Positions 24,239 to 33,735 of a stretch of 49,772 nt of DNA are shown piece by piece. The position numbers and the translations under genes were made by a program. Source of the DNA: an uncultured Clostridia bacterium (lineage in GTDB: Bacteria > Bacillota > Clostridia > Christensenellales > CAG-917); NCBI GenBank assembly GCA_947625225.1, contig CANQNQ010000009.1, positions 1 through 49,772 on the forward strand, written 5' to 3'. Below the pieces are notes generated by a model. The model was not told the origin of the DNA. It saw nothing but the letters and a program-made list of their open reading frames with translations, and made no database searches. The stretch's first letter is position 1, and each line of letters begins with the position of its first letter.

Positions 24239-24283
24239 CTGTAATTAGTATAACAATGGGCTTGTGCCCGAAAGGAGAAAGCA

Positions 24284-25702
24284 ATGAAACGTACGGCAAA
24301 AATTTCACTTGTCATGCTTGCTGTCGTGGTGTTGATCGCGGCGCTTGCCGTGACTTTTACCGCTTGCAACGACAAAACGCAACAGCAGCACACGCATGAT
24401 TACACTCTTGTAGAGGCGAAGGCCGCCTCGTGCACAGAGGCGGGCAACGTGCAATACTATACTTGCACCTGCGGTAAGTTTTTTGACAGCGAGAAGCGGG
24501 AAATCGAGGAATCTCAAACAGTTATCCCTGCAACCGGACACGACATAGTCACGACAAGCTGGGCGAGCGGCGGCGGTTCGCATTGGCACAAGTGCAACAA
24601 TTGCGATGAAAAATTCGACCTTGCCTCACATACGCCAAAGGACGAATGGATAAATGACCGCGAGGCTACCTGCACCGTGTACGCCCGCCGTCACAAGGAG
24701 TGCTCCGTTTGCAATACTTGGACTCAGGACGAGCTCTACGGCGAGCTTGCGCCTCATACCTGGAACAGTCAAACGGGCAAGTGCGACGTGTGCGGCGCGA
24801 CTAAGCCCATTTACGAGGAGCGCGACGGCAAGATATACTTTGGCGAATATCCTCAGACAAAAGTGGAGGACAGCGGTCTGACCGCAACGCTGGCGCAGAT
24901 GTCGGGAGCAAGACCCGTCAAAGGCAACAGCGGCAAATGGACGGACTACAAATATTATTTGGACAAAAAAGTTGACGAATATATGTGGCACATTGACCTC
25001 GATTATAACGGGGCAAGATACCGCGGCGTATATTTCACTTCATACAGGGCAGCCTTTATAGGTATGGGCAGTACGACCTATCAAGACCACAACGGCTATG
25101 AAATAAATACGCTGTACTGGTTCAAGTGGGAGCCTATCGAGTGGCGCGTGCTTGAAAAGCAGGGCGGCGAGGCGCTGCTCATGAGCAACCTGATCATCGA
25201 CAGCTATCAATTCTATCACGACGGCGTCGACAGAGACGACATACATCCCAACAACTATAAAGAAAGCGACATTCGCAACTGGTTGTCGGAGACTTTCTAT
25301 GCGCAGGCGTTTGACAAATTTGCGCAAGCGATCATCAAGGACACACTCGTCGACAACAGCGCGGATGTTTCTGCGGCGGGAGCGGGCAATCCTTTTGCTT
25401 GCGAAGACACCACCGATAAAGTGTTCCTCTTGAGCTATGCCGACGTCAAGAATCCCGCATACGGGTTCTCGGTCGAAGACGCTGCCGATGAGGCAAGAAA
25501 GCTCAAACCGACCGATTATGCGCTTGCGCAAGGCTTGGCTCCCCTCAATGGCTACGGCCCTTGGTGGTTGCGCACCCCCGGCGGTCAACAGCCGTTCCAC
25601 GCAGATGTAACCGACACCGCGGGAGGAGTTGGCGGCGTCAACAGTCTCTCGGTACCTGAGACCAATTTCGGCGTGGTGCCCGCGCTCAGGATAACGCTGT
25701 AA
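24284..25702 (+). CDS. Secreted lipoprotein with CxxC ribbons and a DUF6273-like domain
   Basis: 472 residues. A signal peptide with a lipobox ending TFTAC makes Cys28 the lipidated residue. Residues ~36-175 hold three or four short Cys/His modules (for example HTHDY...SCTEAGNVQYYTC-TCG, WHKCNNCDEKF, RHKECSVCNTW, GKCDVCGA), a repeat common in Clostridial surface proteins that may bind metal. The C-terminal half matches my memory of DUF6273: IYFGEYPQTKV, WFKWEPIEWRVL, LLMSNLIIDSYQF, ESDIRNWL, VFLLSYADV and GPWWLRTPG. The function of that domain is unknown. Good AAAGGAG. It should sit outside the membrane. Divergent from the XRE gene. Confidence 0.8.
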   Translation: MKRTAKISLVMLAVVVLIAALAVTFTACNDKTQQQHTHDYTLVEAKAASCTEAGNVQYYTCTCGKFFDSEKREIEESQTVIPATGHDIVTTSWASGGGSHWHKCNNCDEKFDLASHTPKDEWINDREATCTVYARRHKECSVCNTWTQDELYGELAPHTWNSQTGKCDVCGATKPIYEERDGKIYFGEYPQTKVEDSGLTATLAQMSGARPVKGNSGKWTDYKYYLDKKVDEYMWHIDLDYNGARYRGVYFTSYRAAFIGMGSTTYQDHNGYEINTLYWFKWEPIEWRVLEKQGGEALLMSNLIIDSYQFYHDGVDRDDIHPNNYKESDIRNWLSETFYAQAFDKFAQAIIKDTLVDNSADVSAAGAGNPFACEDTTDKVFLLSYADVKNPAYGFSVEDAADEARKLKPTDYALAQGLAPLNGYGPWWLRTPGGQQPFHADVTDTAGGVGGVNSLSVPETNFGVVPALRITL

Positions 25703-25732
25703 GGCGGCGAACGGTTTTATACGCAAAAATAC

Positions 25733-25759
25733 AAAAACGGCGGGGCATCCGCCGTTTTT
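25733..25759. terminator. Bidirectional terminator, lipoprotein / thiN
   Basis: AAAAACGGCGG pairs with CCGCCGTTTTT over a 5-base loop. Confidence 0.85.
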
Positions 25760-25787
25760 GCGTAGATAAAGTACGTATTTGGTCGTT

Positions 25788-26396
25788 TCAGCAGGGTAGA
25801 CGGAGATATCTGAACACCAGCGCGCCGCCCGCTTTTACGTCGACCGTGACTTTGCCGCCCAGAGACACGTTGGACAATCCGCGGCTGTCGGAGGGCGTAA
25901 GCAACAAGTCGTTGAGAGGGTAGAACAGGTTGTCGGAGCAATCCACTATCGCGTTGCCGCCATAGGGCAAGATGGACAGCGTTTCGCCCTTTTGAGTGGG
26001 TATCTGCGCCTTGCCGCGCAGGTAGTATATGTCCAGCCCGTCCTCCTCCGCCTTGGCGCTCATGCCCAGATCCGTCGCGAGGCGCATTATGGCAAAATTG
26101 CACAACGTGTGGTCGTATCTGCCGCCCAGCACGCCGTAAAAGACCAGCTCGTCCGCGCCCAGCGCGTTTTTGGCGTAGTACACGGCAAGCTCGCCGTCGC
26201 CGGCGTCCTTCACCGCGTCGTGCTGCACCACCTCGCCGTCGAAGTCCTCGGGGAGGGTGAGCGAGTCGAAATCGCCAAGCAATATGTCGGGCTTGACGGG
26301 GGAGTAGAGATATCCGCCGTCGCAGCATATCACTTTGTCGGCGTTTATGCGGCGGACTATCTGCGCGCCGCAGTTGAGCACAATTGCAACTTTCAT
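25788..26396 (-). CDS. thiN: Thiamine pyrophosphokinase
   Basis: 202 residues. ICCDGGYLY, the metal/ATP motif LLGDFDSL, GVLGGRYDHTLCN and the C-terminal beta-sandwich ending (DSRGLSNVSL) identify TPK. It makes TPP directly from thiamine, matching the ThiT importer encoded 2.7 kb away and its TPP riboswitch. The start is the ATG at 26396. It has no ribosome site: a TATAAT on the minus strand ends 7 bases before it, so the mRNA is probably leaderless or nearly so. A TTG six bases upstream is possible but has no better support. Confidence 0.92.
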   Translation of the reverse strand: MKVAIVLNCGAQIVRRINADKVICCDGGYLYSPVKPDILLGDFDSLTLPEDFDGEVVQHDAVKDAGDGELAVYYAKNALGADELVFYGVLGGRYDHTLCNFAIMRLATDLGMSAKAEEDGLDIYYLRGKAQIPTQKGETLSILPYGGNAIVDCSDNLFYPLNDLLLTPSDSRGLSNVSLGGKVTVDVKAGGALVFRYLRLPC

Positions 26397-26403
26397 ACCC
26401 AAA

Positions 26404-26432
26404 ATTATACCTCATCTTGCAAAAATTGTGAA
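26404..26432 (-). promoter_or_regulatory. Promoter of thiN
   Basis: On the minus strand TTCACA (26432-26427), 17 bp, TATAAT (26409-26404), seven bases before the ATG. Confidence 0.65.
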
Positions 26433-26727
26433 GCGCAAAATGACTTTTGAGGGGCACAAATTTACATTTTGCCCGTGCCGCGCGAGGGCCTTCAAAATTT
26501 TGCCGCAAATGGAAGCTCTTTTTGAAACGGGCGGGGTATTTTGAGGGAAAAATTGCCTTATCCATTGCATTTTTTGATGGGAGCGAGGCGAGACGAGCGG
26601 CGTGAGCGTAAACGGCATTTTGCATAAAACATATGCAGATTTTGCATAAATATAAACTATATGCAGGAAAATATAAAAAAATTTGCTTAAAATACACATT
26701 TTTATTAAATTTTCTTATCAAATTCGG
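26433..26727. other. Non-coding gap between thiN and the giant lipoprotein gene
   Basis: No gene seen. It becomes very AT-rich rightward. ATTTTGCATAAA occurs at 26617 and 26639, each followed by a TATGCAG, giving two TGCATA/TATGCA inverted pairs about 22-28 bp apart; these might be operator sites. Confidence 0.4.
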
Positions 26728-26757
26728 TTGACATTCAAACGGGGGTGGGGGTATTAT
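26728..26757 (+). promoter_or_regulatory. Promoter of the giant lipoprotein gene
   Basis: TTGACA at 26728-26733 and TATTAT at 26752-26757, spacer 18 bp, about 80 bases of leader. Confidence 0.6.
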
Positions 26758-26837
26758 AGAATAAAACATCGATTTTGTTTATAATTTAAGATAGTATTTA
26801 GAAGCTTAAATTCTGAACATATATCTAGGAGGCAATG

Positions 26838-29800
26838 ATGAAGAAAAAGTTTTTGACAATGCTTGGCATAGTGCTTGTGCTGGCGTTGGCGCTGTGCGTG
26901 TTTGCCGCGTGCAACAATGATGATGAGGTCAAGGTCGATACCCACAAGGTCACCTTTGTGGACGGCGACAAGATCGTGAGCATTGTCAATGTCGAGGTAA
27001 ACAAACCGATGACCATAAAGGACATCCCGGCGGCGCCTCAGCACGACGGCGAGCTGTTTGACGGCTGGTTCTATGAGGGCGCGGCTGTCGGCAACGGTTT
27101 TGTCCCCGCGGGCGATATAACGGTCACGGCTGTGTATCACACGCCTGTTGCAGGCGAGTACATAGCGTCCTTCTCGCTTGGCAGATATCCCGGCTCCGGC
27201 AAGGCTCCCGCCAACATGGGCGCTACAACGGGCAACAACATTACGCTGCCTGCGGTTGGCGTCAATTGGGAAGGTTTTGTATTTGTCGGTTGGGAGGTAG
27301 ACGGTACCATATTCCCCGCGGGCGCGAAGTACTCCATCACGGGCAACGTGCAATTTGTCGCCAGCTGGACCGCCAACGGCAGTGTAAACTACAAGCTGCA
27401 CTTCGAAACAAACGGCGGCTCGTCCGTGGCGGACATAATCGCAAAGCCGGGCACCGTGCTTGCCGCAACTTCCGACCCCACCAAGGCAAATCGTACCTTT
27501 GCGGGCTGGTATGACAACGCGGACTTCAAGGGCAATCCCGTGCAGATCCCGCAGGCGATGCCCGATCACGACGCGACGTATTACGCGAAGTGGGTGCTGA
27601 GGTACACCCTCAACATCAAGCAGCAAAATGTGACGCTTGACGGCTACGACCTTGTGGACAGCTTTGCGCGCGATATTCCCGACGCGCAGGCGGACCAGAA
27701 CGTGGACGAGTCCATGGCGATCACGGGCTTCAGGCTTGTGGACGGCGAGACGGAGTTCCGTCCCGTCAACGGCGAGGTGTACGAGCTGGTCTACGACAGG
27801 CAGCAGTACACGGTCACTTATCAGGTCAACAACGAGGTTGATGAAGAGGCGGACTTCGAGGACGTCGCATACTATGGCGTGGAGTACGCCGTCAAGGACT
27901 TCTACGACATGTTCGAGGGCGTCAGGGGCTATCGCTTCCTCAATTGGCAGGAGGGCACAACTCCCGTTGAGAGCGCCACGCTTGACGTCATCGCCAACAC
28001 CACTCTCAGCGCGACGTGGGATATTGGTTATCACGATATGGGCGGCGGCGAGGACTTCATCTACATATACGCCGACGGCAGCATACATCTTGACCGCGTG
28101 GGCCTTGAGGACAAGGTCGCGGACGAGTCGCGCGCCGATACCGACGGCGCAATCGTATTTACTTTTGCCGAGGCGGGCCTTACGGGCAAGATCAACGAGG
28201 AGTATCACGGCTTTGCGTACAAAAACAATACGTTGGAAGTGAAACTTGTTGATATCTTCTCTGCCGATGTGTACAATGACACCACGCTTACTTTGCACGA
28301 TTACTACACGGCAACCCTGGTCGTTGGCGCGGACGCGGAGGCGGCAAACGCAATACAGTATGCCAATTTGTATGCCGGCGAGGATATGATGTACCACCTC
28401 GAGTGGGTCACGCTTGAAGCGGGCGAATACAACGGCGTGTATATGGTCGATGAAATGCTTGGCGACTACTTGCTGTACATCACGGTTGATGAAAAGCTTG
28501 TCAAAGTCAACTTCGATATATTCACCTCAAGCGCGCTTGACGGTACGTTCTTTGGCATGAGGGGCACCGAGGCGGGCACCTACTATTCGAATCTTGACGA
28601 AACAAGCGGCGAACCGTACGGCGATATCGTCATCCTCGACGGCTACGGCGGAATGTACAGAGAATCTATGAGCCTTGAATGGGAAGGCGAATATTATAAG
28701 GTAGACGACAATCTCTATTATGCCGAATTGCAGGATACTATCGGTTGGTTTGATGTCAACACCTGCGTGTTCCGTCAGAAAGCCGACGGGTTCCTCGGCA
28801 CCAACATCGACCAGGATTGGTTCTTCTATCTGTTTGAGTACGGTTATATAAGCAAGTTTGGTTTATTTGAAACCGATGCCGACAACAGCGAGTTGCTGGT
28901 CGACGGCTTTGACGGAGCGGTCTACACCCAGACCGACGGAACGGTGTTGAAGGGTACTTTGACCTATGAAGAAGATGAACTGATCACATACGCGCATTTC
29001 ACTTCCGGCAACACAAATCTTGATTTAAGGTTGAACTACAATGATTACACGTTCGAAGTGTTTGAGGGCACGCTCAAAGGCATCTACATGCTGGTTACAG
29101 AGGACACTGATGTCTTGGGTGCGTTGATTATGTATAGTGACGGCGTCGTAGACATGTATGCCGTTCAGGTGGATTGGATCACCGGAGATGAGTCGCTTGT
29201 TTACGCATACAGCGGCAGCTCCGAGAATCTCGGCGATGATATGTATGCCTTGTACTATGCAACATATGGCGATGGCGCAGCACAAGCCAGCCTTGGCATG
29301 GTCTATGGTATTGACAATGAGGAAGCGTTGTTTGTCGGTTACGTACTGAAAGGCACGTTTAATTTGACAAACGGCAGCGCACAGCTTACGCTTGATTCCA
29401 AGTCCGCCACCTACAAGGACGACAAGGGTCAGAGCCATGTGGGTACCTATACCATAGAGATCGCAAATGACGCAGACGAAACGATCGCAGTGTTGTTTGA
29501 CAGCGACGATCTGCATGTCGCATTTGTGATGGATGTTGAAAATCAGCAATTCACACAGAGGATATTTGTCACATATGAGGCTGCAGACGCCAACGATTTC
29601 AATGAAGCCAAATGGTTGATAGACGTATATGATGACGGTTCCACCATCAAGTGGTATGAAGCAGAGTGGGACGATTTTGAATACGAATATACCAAAGGCG
29701 CACTTGTAGGCGAAGGCACATACAAGGCATCCGACACCGAGGACGGCGTGATTGAAGTGTATAAAGGTGAAACTCTTACTTTCAAGTTTATGTACAATAC

Positions 29801-32663
29801 CACATTTATGGAAAGTAAGTTCATTGTTCTCGAGTCTGACGCAATGAAAAAGATTGCGGGTGAATACACCGATAAAGATGACGAATACACGCTGATTCTT
29901 GATGCATTTGCCAACGCATCTTATAGTGACGGTTTTGATGATTATGTAGGGTACTACTTTATCACCGAGGATGGCACCTATGTGTTTATGGCATCGGATG
30001 GCTTTGATTCGGTGGAGTTTGAGTTTACCCTTGAAGGCAGCAACTTTGTCATTGTTGAGGATGCCGAGCCGGATTATGAAAAAGGCTTCCACTTCACAAT
30101 GTATGGACAGGAGTGGCTGTTGCTTGAAACAGACGGTGATGATCCCTATGCCACTTATGCAGATATTTATCAAGCCAACTATAATGACGTAGACGGCGGA
30201 TATGAGTATACGCTTGCCGCTCACGGTATCTATGAGTATGACGAAGACCTGGATCTCTGCATTTACACCGTGATGGAAATCGTTGATGACTTCATATTTG
30301 ATGAAGACTTTACGGGCTTCAACTTCAGGTTTACCGGTTCAAACCACATCGAAGTGGTAGCAGAAGAAGAAAGCAGCGTGACTTATCCCGTGACAGACGG
30401 CGGCGAATTGGTGTTGGACGGCAACGGCGGCGCTACTTACACCGACGCGGACGGCGAAGTGCTCGACGGCGAGTACTATATGGACGGAGATAGCATAGAG
30501 TTCTATTGGATGAATGACGCACAAGAGTTTGTCAGCATTTACTTCACGATAAACGATGACGGCACCGTTACACTCGCCGAGGAGCCCGAACCCGAATTCG
30601 GTCCCGAAGCGGGCGGCTATCAGATCGTCAATATGTACGCCGGTTGGGGCTATTGGTATATGGAGCTTGACGGCCAGGGCAATGTGTTCATTTTCACAGA
30701 CTATTACAATGATGACCCCGACGCGATCGGCACCTACACCTTTGATGTAGCCACCAGCCACGGCGCGGTGACCATCACCGAAAGGCTGACCGAGGCGGGC
30801 GAGGACGTCAAGGACTTCAAGTTCGTGCTGGTCACTGTTGGATACAACAGAACCGGCTATATCGAGGCGGATGAAGAGCTTATCGACGCTCAATTTGTCG
30901 GCTATGGCTGGAGCGTGTTGACGCTTGACGGCTATATGCAGGCTACCTATACCAACCGCTACGGCTACAGCTACACCGGCACTTACGCCGTGTGGGACGG
31001 CTTTGTGTACTTCTATCCCGGCAGCGGCGTGGAATGGATATTCTCCATCGACCTTGACAACGGCACGCTCGAGCAGGTGTTTGGCGTGTACTACCTCAAC
31101 GACATCAACGGCAACACCAAGTTTGTGATCGCTGCAAACGGCGAGGACGCATATCTGCAGATCGGTGACGACGTATACAACGGCACCATCAGCGAATTCA
31201 AGCAGAGCAGCGACGGCACCACCGTGCAGGGTGTGTTCACTTCCGAGGATGGAAAGCACGATTTCGACTTCCGCGCGGACAGCACAACGGGCCTGTTCAC
31301 CAAGGTGTACGATCTGAACGGCATGTTCACGCTCGTCAATGACAGCTGGTATGTGCTCAGCGATTACATCTTCCTGTTCTATTCCGGTTATAACGGTGGC
31401 GATTTCGCAGTGTTTAGTGAGGATAATCAATATATAGCTTCCGGCACATACAAGCTCACGGACAAGGCAAATCTGCTGTGGACAATTACGTTTGTCGTCA
31501 TAATGGATCCTTCGTTCAGCTTGCCTCAGTTGGGCTATGACAGCGTTGCGCCCGGTGACAACTTTGTGGCATTCGGCGATCACTATGACGGCGAAAATAT
31601 ACTTGTCGTATATAACGAGGATCATGTCGGATACTATGTCAATAGCGATTTCTCTGGCATGATCAATTTCTATGGCACAGGTTATGGCAACGTCAGCCCT
31701 TATAGCGGTAGTCCGTACACGATGATGTACTACTTCTTTGATGACAACTTCGGCGGATATACATATATTGACGAGGACGGCTATTCTGCTGAAAAGTGGT
31801 TCTTGCTCGATGAACCGGTACCCGGTAGTTATCAAACCCTCTTTAGTTATGTTGACGCAAACGATTGGGAAAGCGTGTTCGGCAAGTATTACAACTTGGA
31901 TGACTTCAACGACTACATCACGCTCGACCTCGAGGCAAGCATGCTCGGCGTGGCAAGCTGCCCGTGGCGCAAAGTCAACTCCACAACGATCTATGTGTAT
32001 GTTCCCGATGAGTACGGCTTCTATACAAAGTACACCGTGACATACGATGCCAATAGCGGTAAACTCACCTACAACGGTCATCAATATTCCAAGACTTTCA
32101 GCAAGGAAGTGAAGATCACCAACTCCAAGGGTTGGACGCTGGACTTCGATGTTGTCAACTTGGAGAAGAACGTAGCAGGTTACACCGTCGCTCCCGCAAC
32201 CTTGACCACTGCAGAGGGCAAGACGATAGAGCTGTATTTCGGCTACTACACCGTGGGTAGCGTGCAGTACAACAACCTCAGTTATTCTTGGTACGTGGGC
32301 TTCTACGAGGACATCTCAAGCGGTGCGGGGCAGTCCTTCCTGCGCTTTGATGTGACCACTGACCTCGATCCTAAAACCTTCGACGGCTCCACATTCGAGT
32401 TTGTAACCAAGGACGAGAACGACAACTACGTGCTGTACACGGCCACCAACGGCGACATCCTCATCTGGGACGAGCGCAGCGACGCCGACACCTGCACTTT
32501 CAACGGCGTGCTCATCATCAAAGCGGACGGCACCGCGTTCATCGGCACCTGGGCGCCCAACGAGACGTTTGAGAAGTTTGTGTTCACGTCTCAGGATGGC
32601 GAGACCATCATCAACTTCATGATCGACGACGAGGCAGGCACCTTTGAACAGCTGGAGGCTTGA
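26838..32663 (+). CDS. Giant repeat lipoprotein (about 1941 residues) with InlB-type N-terminus
   Basis: A signal peptide with lipobox VFAAC makes Cys25 the lipid anchor. Residues ~30-420 contain three modules like the InlB/Listeria-Bacteroides repeat (FVDGDKIVS...FDGWFYEG; FETNGGSSVAD...FAGWYDN; VTYQVNNEVDEE...FLNWQEG). The remaining ~1500 residues are acidic, rich in Tyr, Asp, Gly and Thr, and repeat a beta-rich module of about 35 residues with pattern LxLDGxGxxxYxxxxGxxxxGxYxxxxxxxxxY (for example LVLDGNGGATYTDADG, LTLDGYMQATYTNRYG, LILDGYGGMYRESMS). No catalytic motif or sortase signal is seen. It is anchored outside the membrane, perhaps as adhesin or binding scaffold (inference). Base composition varies inside the gene. 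AGGAGG favours the second of two adjacent ATGs. Confidence 0.85.
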   Translation: MKKKFLTMLGIVLVLALALCVFAACNNDDEVKVDTHKVTFVDGDKIVSIVNVEVNKPMTIKDIPAAPQHDGELFDGWFYEGAAVGNGFVPAGDITVTAVYHTPVAGEYIASFSLGRYPGSGKAPANMGATTGNNITLPAVGVNWEGFVFVGWEVDGTIFPAGAKYSITGNVQFVASWTANGSVNYKLHFETNGGSSVADIIAKPGTVLAATSDPTKANRTFAGWYDNADFKGNPVQIPQAMPDHDATYYAKWVLRYTLNIKQQNVTLDGYDLVDSFARDIPDAQADQNVDESMAITGFRLVDGETEFRPVNGEVYELVYDRQQYTVTYQVNNEVDEEADFEDVAYYGVEYAVKDFYDMFEGVRGYRFLNWQEGTTPVESATLDVIANTTLSATWDIGYHDMGGGEDFIYIYADGSIHLDRVGLEDKVADESRADTDGAIVFTFAEAGLTGKINEEYHGFAYKNNTLEVKLVDIFSADVYNDTTLTLHDYYTATLVVGADAEAANAIQYANLYAGEDMMYHLEWVTLEAGEYNGVYMVDEMLGDYLLYITVDEKLVKVNFDIFTSSALDGTFFGMRGTEAGTYYSNLDETSGEPYGDIVILDGYGGMYRESMSLEWEGEYYKVDDNLYYAELQDTIGWFDVNTCVFRQKADGFLGTNIDQDWFFYLFEYGYISKFGLFETDADNSELLVDGFDGAVYTQTDGTVLKGTLTYEEDELITYAHFTSGNTNLDLRLNYNDYTFEVFEGTLKGIYMLVTEDTDVLGALIMYSDGVVDMYAVQVDWITGDESLVYAYSGSSENLGDDMYALYYATYGDGAAQASLGMVYGIDNEEALFVGYVLKGTFNLTNGSAQLTLDSKSATYKDDKGQSHVGTYTIEIANDADETIAVLFDSDDLHVAFVMDVENQQFTQRIFVTYEAADANDFNEAKWLIDVYDDGSTIKWYEAEWDDFEYEYTKGALVGEGTYKASDTEDGVIEVYKGETLTFKFMYNTTFMESKFIVLESDAMKKIAGEYTDKDDEYTLILDAFANASYSDGFDDYVGYYFITEDGTYVFMASDGFDSVEFEFTLEGSNFVIVEDAEPDYEKGFHFTMYGQEWLLLETDGDDPYATYADIYQANYNDVDGGYEYTLAAHGIYEYDEDLDLCIYTVMEIVDDFIFDEDFTGFNFRFTGSNHIEVVAEEESSVTYPVTDGGELVLDGNGGATYTDADGEVLDGEYYMDGDSIEFYWMNDAQEFVSIYFTINDDGTVTLAEEPEPEFGPEAGGYQIVNMYAGWGYWYMELDGQGNVFIFTDYYNDDPDAIGTYTFDVATSHGAVTITERLTEAGEDVKDFKFVLVTVGYNRTGYIEADEELIDAQFVGYGWSVLTLDGYMQATYTNRYGYSYTGTYAVWDGFVYFYPGSGVEWIFSIDLDNGTLEQVFGVYYLNDINGNTKFVIAANGEDAYLQIGDDVYNGTISEFKQSSDGTTVQGVFTSEDGKHDFDFRADSTTGLFTKVYDLNGMFTLVNDSWYVLSDYIFLFYSGYNGGDFAVFSEDNQYIASGTYKLTDKANLLWTITFVVIMDPSFSLPQLGYDSVAPGDNFVAFGDHYDGENILVVYNEDHVGYYVNSDFSGMINFYGTGYGNVSPYSGSPYTMMYYFFDDNFGGYTYIDEDGYSAEKWFLLDEPVPGSYQTLFSYVDANDWESVFGKYYNLDDFNDYITLDLEASMLGVASCPWRKVNSTTIYVYVPDEYGFYTKYTVTYDANSGKLTYNGHQYSKTFSKEVKITNSKGWTLDFDVVNLEKNVAGYTVAPATLTTAEGKTIELYFGYYTVGSVQYNNLSYSWYVGFYEDISSGAGQSFLRFDVTTDLDPKTFDGSTFEFVTKDENDNYVLYTATNGDILIWDERSDADTCTFNGVLIIKADGTAFIGTWAPNETFEKFVFTSQDGETIINFMIDDEAGTFEQLEA

Positions 32664-32691
32664 TCGTAAGTAAACAAATCAAAAGATATAA

Positions 32692-32716
32692 GGCGGCGGG
32701 TTCTCCCGCCGCTTTA
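32692..32716 (+). terminator. Terminator of the giant lipoprotein gene
   Basis: GCGGCGGG pairs with CCCGCCGC over TTCT; the U-tract is short (TTTAAC). Confidence 0.65.
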
Positions 32717-32753
32717 ACATAATTTTTCCGACCAAAAATATTTATTATTGCAA

Positions 32754-32782
32754 TTGCCATTCCGGCGATAGTAGGCTATAAT
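32754..32782 (+). promoter_or_regulatory. Promoter of hydrolase 2 / P1 peptidase
   Basis: TTGCCA at 32754-32759 and TATAAT at 32777-32782, spacer 17 bp. Confidence 0.7.
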
Positions 32783-32801
32783 AAGTTGAAAGGAGAAAAG
32801 T

Positions 32802-33725
32802 ATGAAAACTTTCTATCTGTCCGGTTACGACGGCTACAACATCTTTTGCAGCCTTTGGGACGACGTCGACACGCCCAGGGGAGTGGTGCAGCTTTTGCAC
32901 GGCATGAGCGAATACGCAGGCCATTACGACGAGTTTGCGCGATACCTGAACAGCCGCGGCTACATAGTGTTTGCCGACGACCACCGCGCTCATGGCAGGA
33001 CGGAGTCGGACAAGAACAGGGGCAGACACAAGGGCGATATATTTGCCAAGACGCTCAAGGATGAGTTGCAGTTCCGCGAGTGGCTCAGGCAGCGTTACGA
33101 CCTGCCAATTTTCCTTGCGGGGCACAGCTACGGCAGCTTTCTTGCGCAGGCGTTTGCGCAGGCGGGCACGGACGTCAAGGCGATTGCGCTGCTCGGCACG
33201 GGCTATATCAAGGGCGCGCTGCCCAAGGTGGGCACGGTGGTGCTGGCTCCCGTGCAGCTGTTTGCGCGCAATTGGCGCCCCACATTTTTAAGCGGCGCAA
33301 AGGACAAGCATTTTCCCGACGAGGAGGGCGAGTCGCTGTGGCTCAACAGCATCCCACAGCGCCGTAAACAGATACTTGAGGACAGGTATTGCCACGTGCC
33401 CATGAGCGTCAATTTTGACTACTCCATGATAAAGCACATCGCAAAGCTGTATTCCAAAAAGGCGCTCAGCAAGCTCAATCCCGCCACCGCAATAGGCATA
33501 TTCAGCGGATCGCAGGACAAGCTTGGCGGTTTTGGCGAGGGCGTAAAGCTGCTCAACGAGATGTACCGCTCAGTTGGCGTCAACAGCGAGCTGCACCTCT
33601 ACGAAGGCTCCCGCCACGAGGTCATCTACGACATAAGCGGCGCGCAGGCGCAGAGCGATATCGCCGACTTTTTTGACAGGTTTATAATTTTCCACCAGAC
33701 CTCGATAGACGAGTTCTTGGGCTGA
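32802..33725 (+). CDS. Alpha/beta hydrolase, monoacylglycerol lipase-like (second copy)
   Basis: A 307-residue paralogue of the protein at 349-1224. It shares GVVQLLHGMSEYAGHYDEF, GYIVFADDHRAHGRT and the nucleophile elbow AGHSYGSF (Ser109). The acid probably lies in FSGSQDKLG and the base is His in EGSRHEVIYD. No signal peptide. It has 16 more residues than the first copy, mostly in the cap region after residue 130, so substrate preference may differ. AAAGGAG is the ribosome site. The P1 peptidase gene starts 10 bases after its stop and is probably co-transcribed. Confidence 0.85.
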   Translation: MKTFYLSGYDGYNIFCSLWDDVDTPRGVVQLLHGMSEYAGHYDEFARYLNSRGYIVFADDHRAHGRTESDKNRGRHKGDIFAKTLKDELQFREWLRQRYDLPIFLAGHSYGSFLAQAFAQAGTDVKAIALLGTGYIKGALPKVGTVVLAPVQLFARNWRPTFLSGAKDKHFPDEEGESLWLNSIPQRRKQILEDRYCHVPMSVNFDYSMIKHIAKLYSKKALSKLNPATAIGIFSGSQDKLGGFGEGVKLLNEMYRSVGVNSELHLYEGSRHEVIYDISGAQAQSDIADFFDRFIIFHQTSIDEFLG

Positions 33726-33735
33726 AACAGGGACA

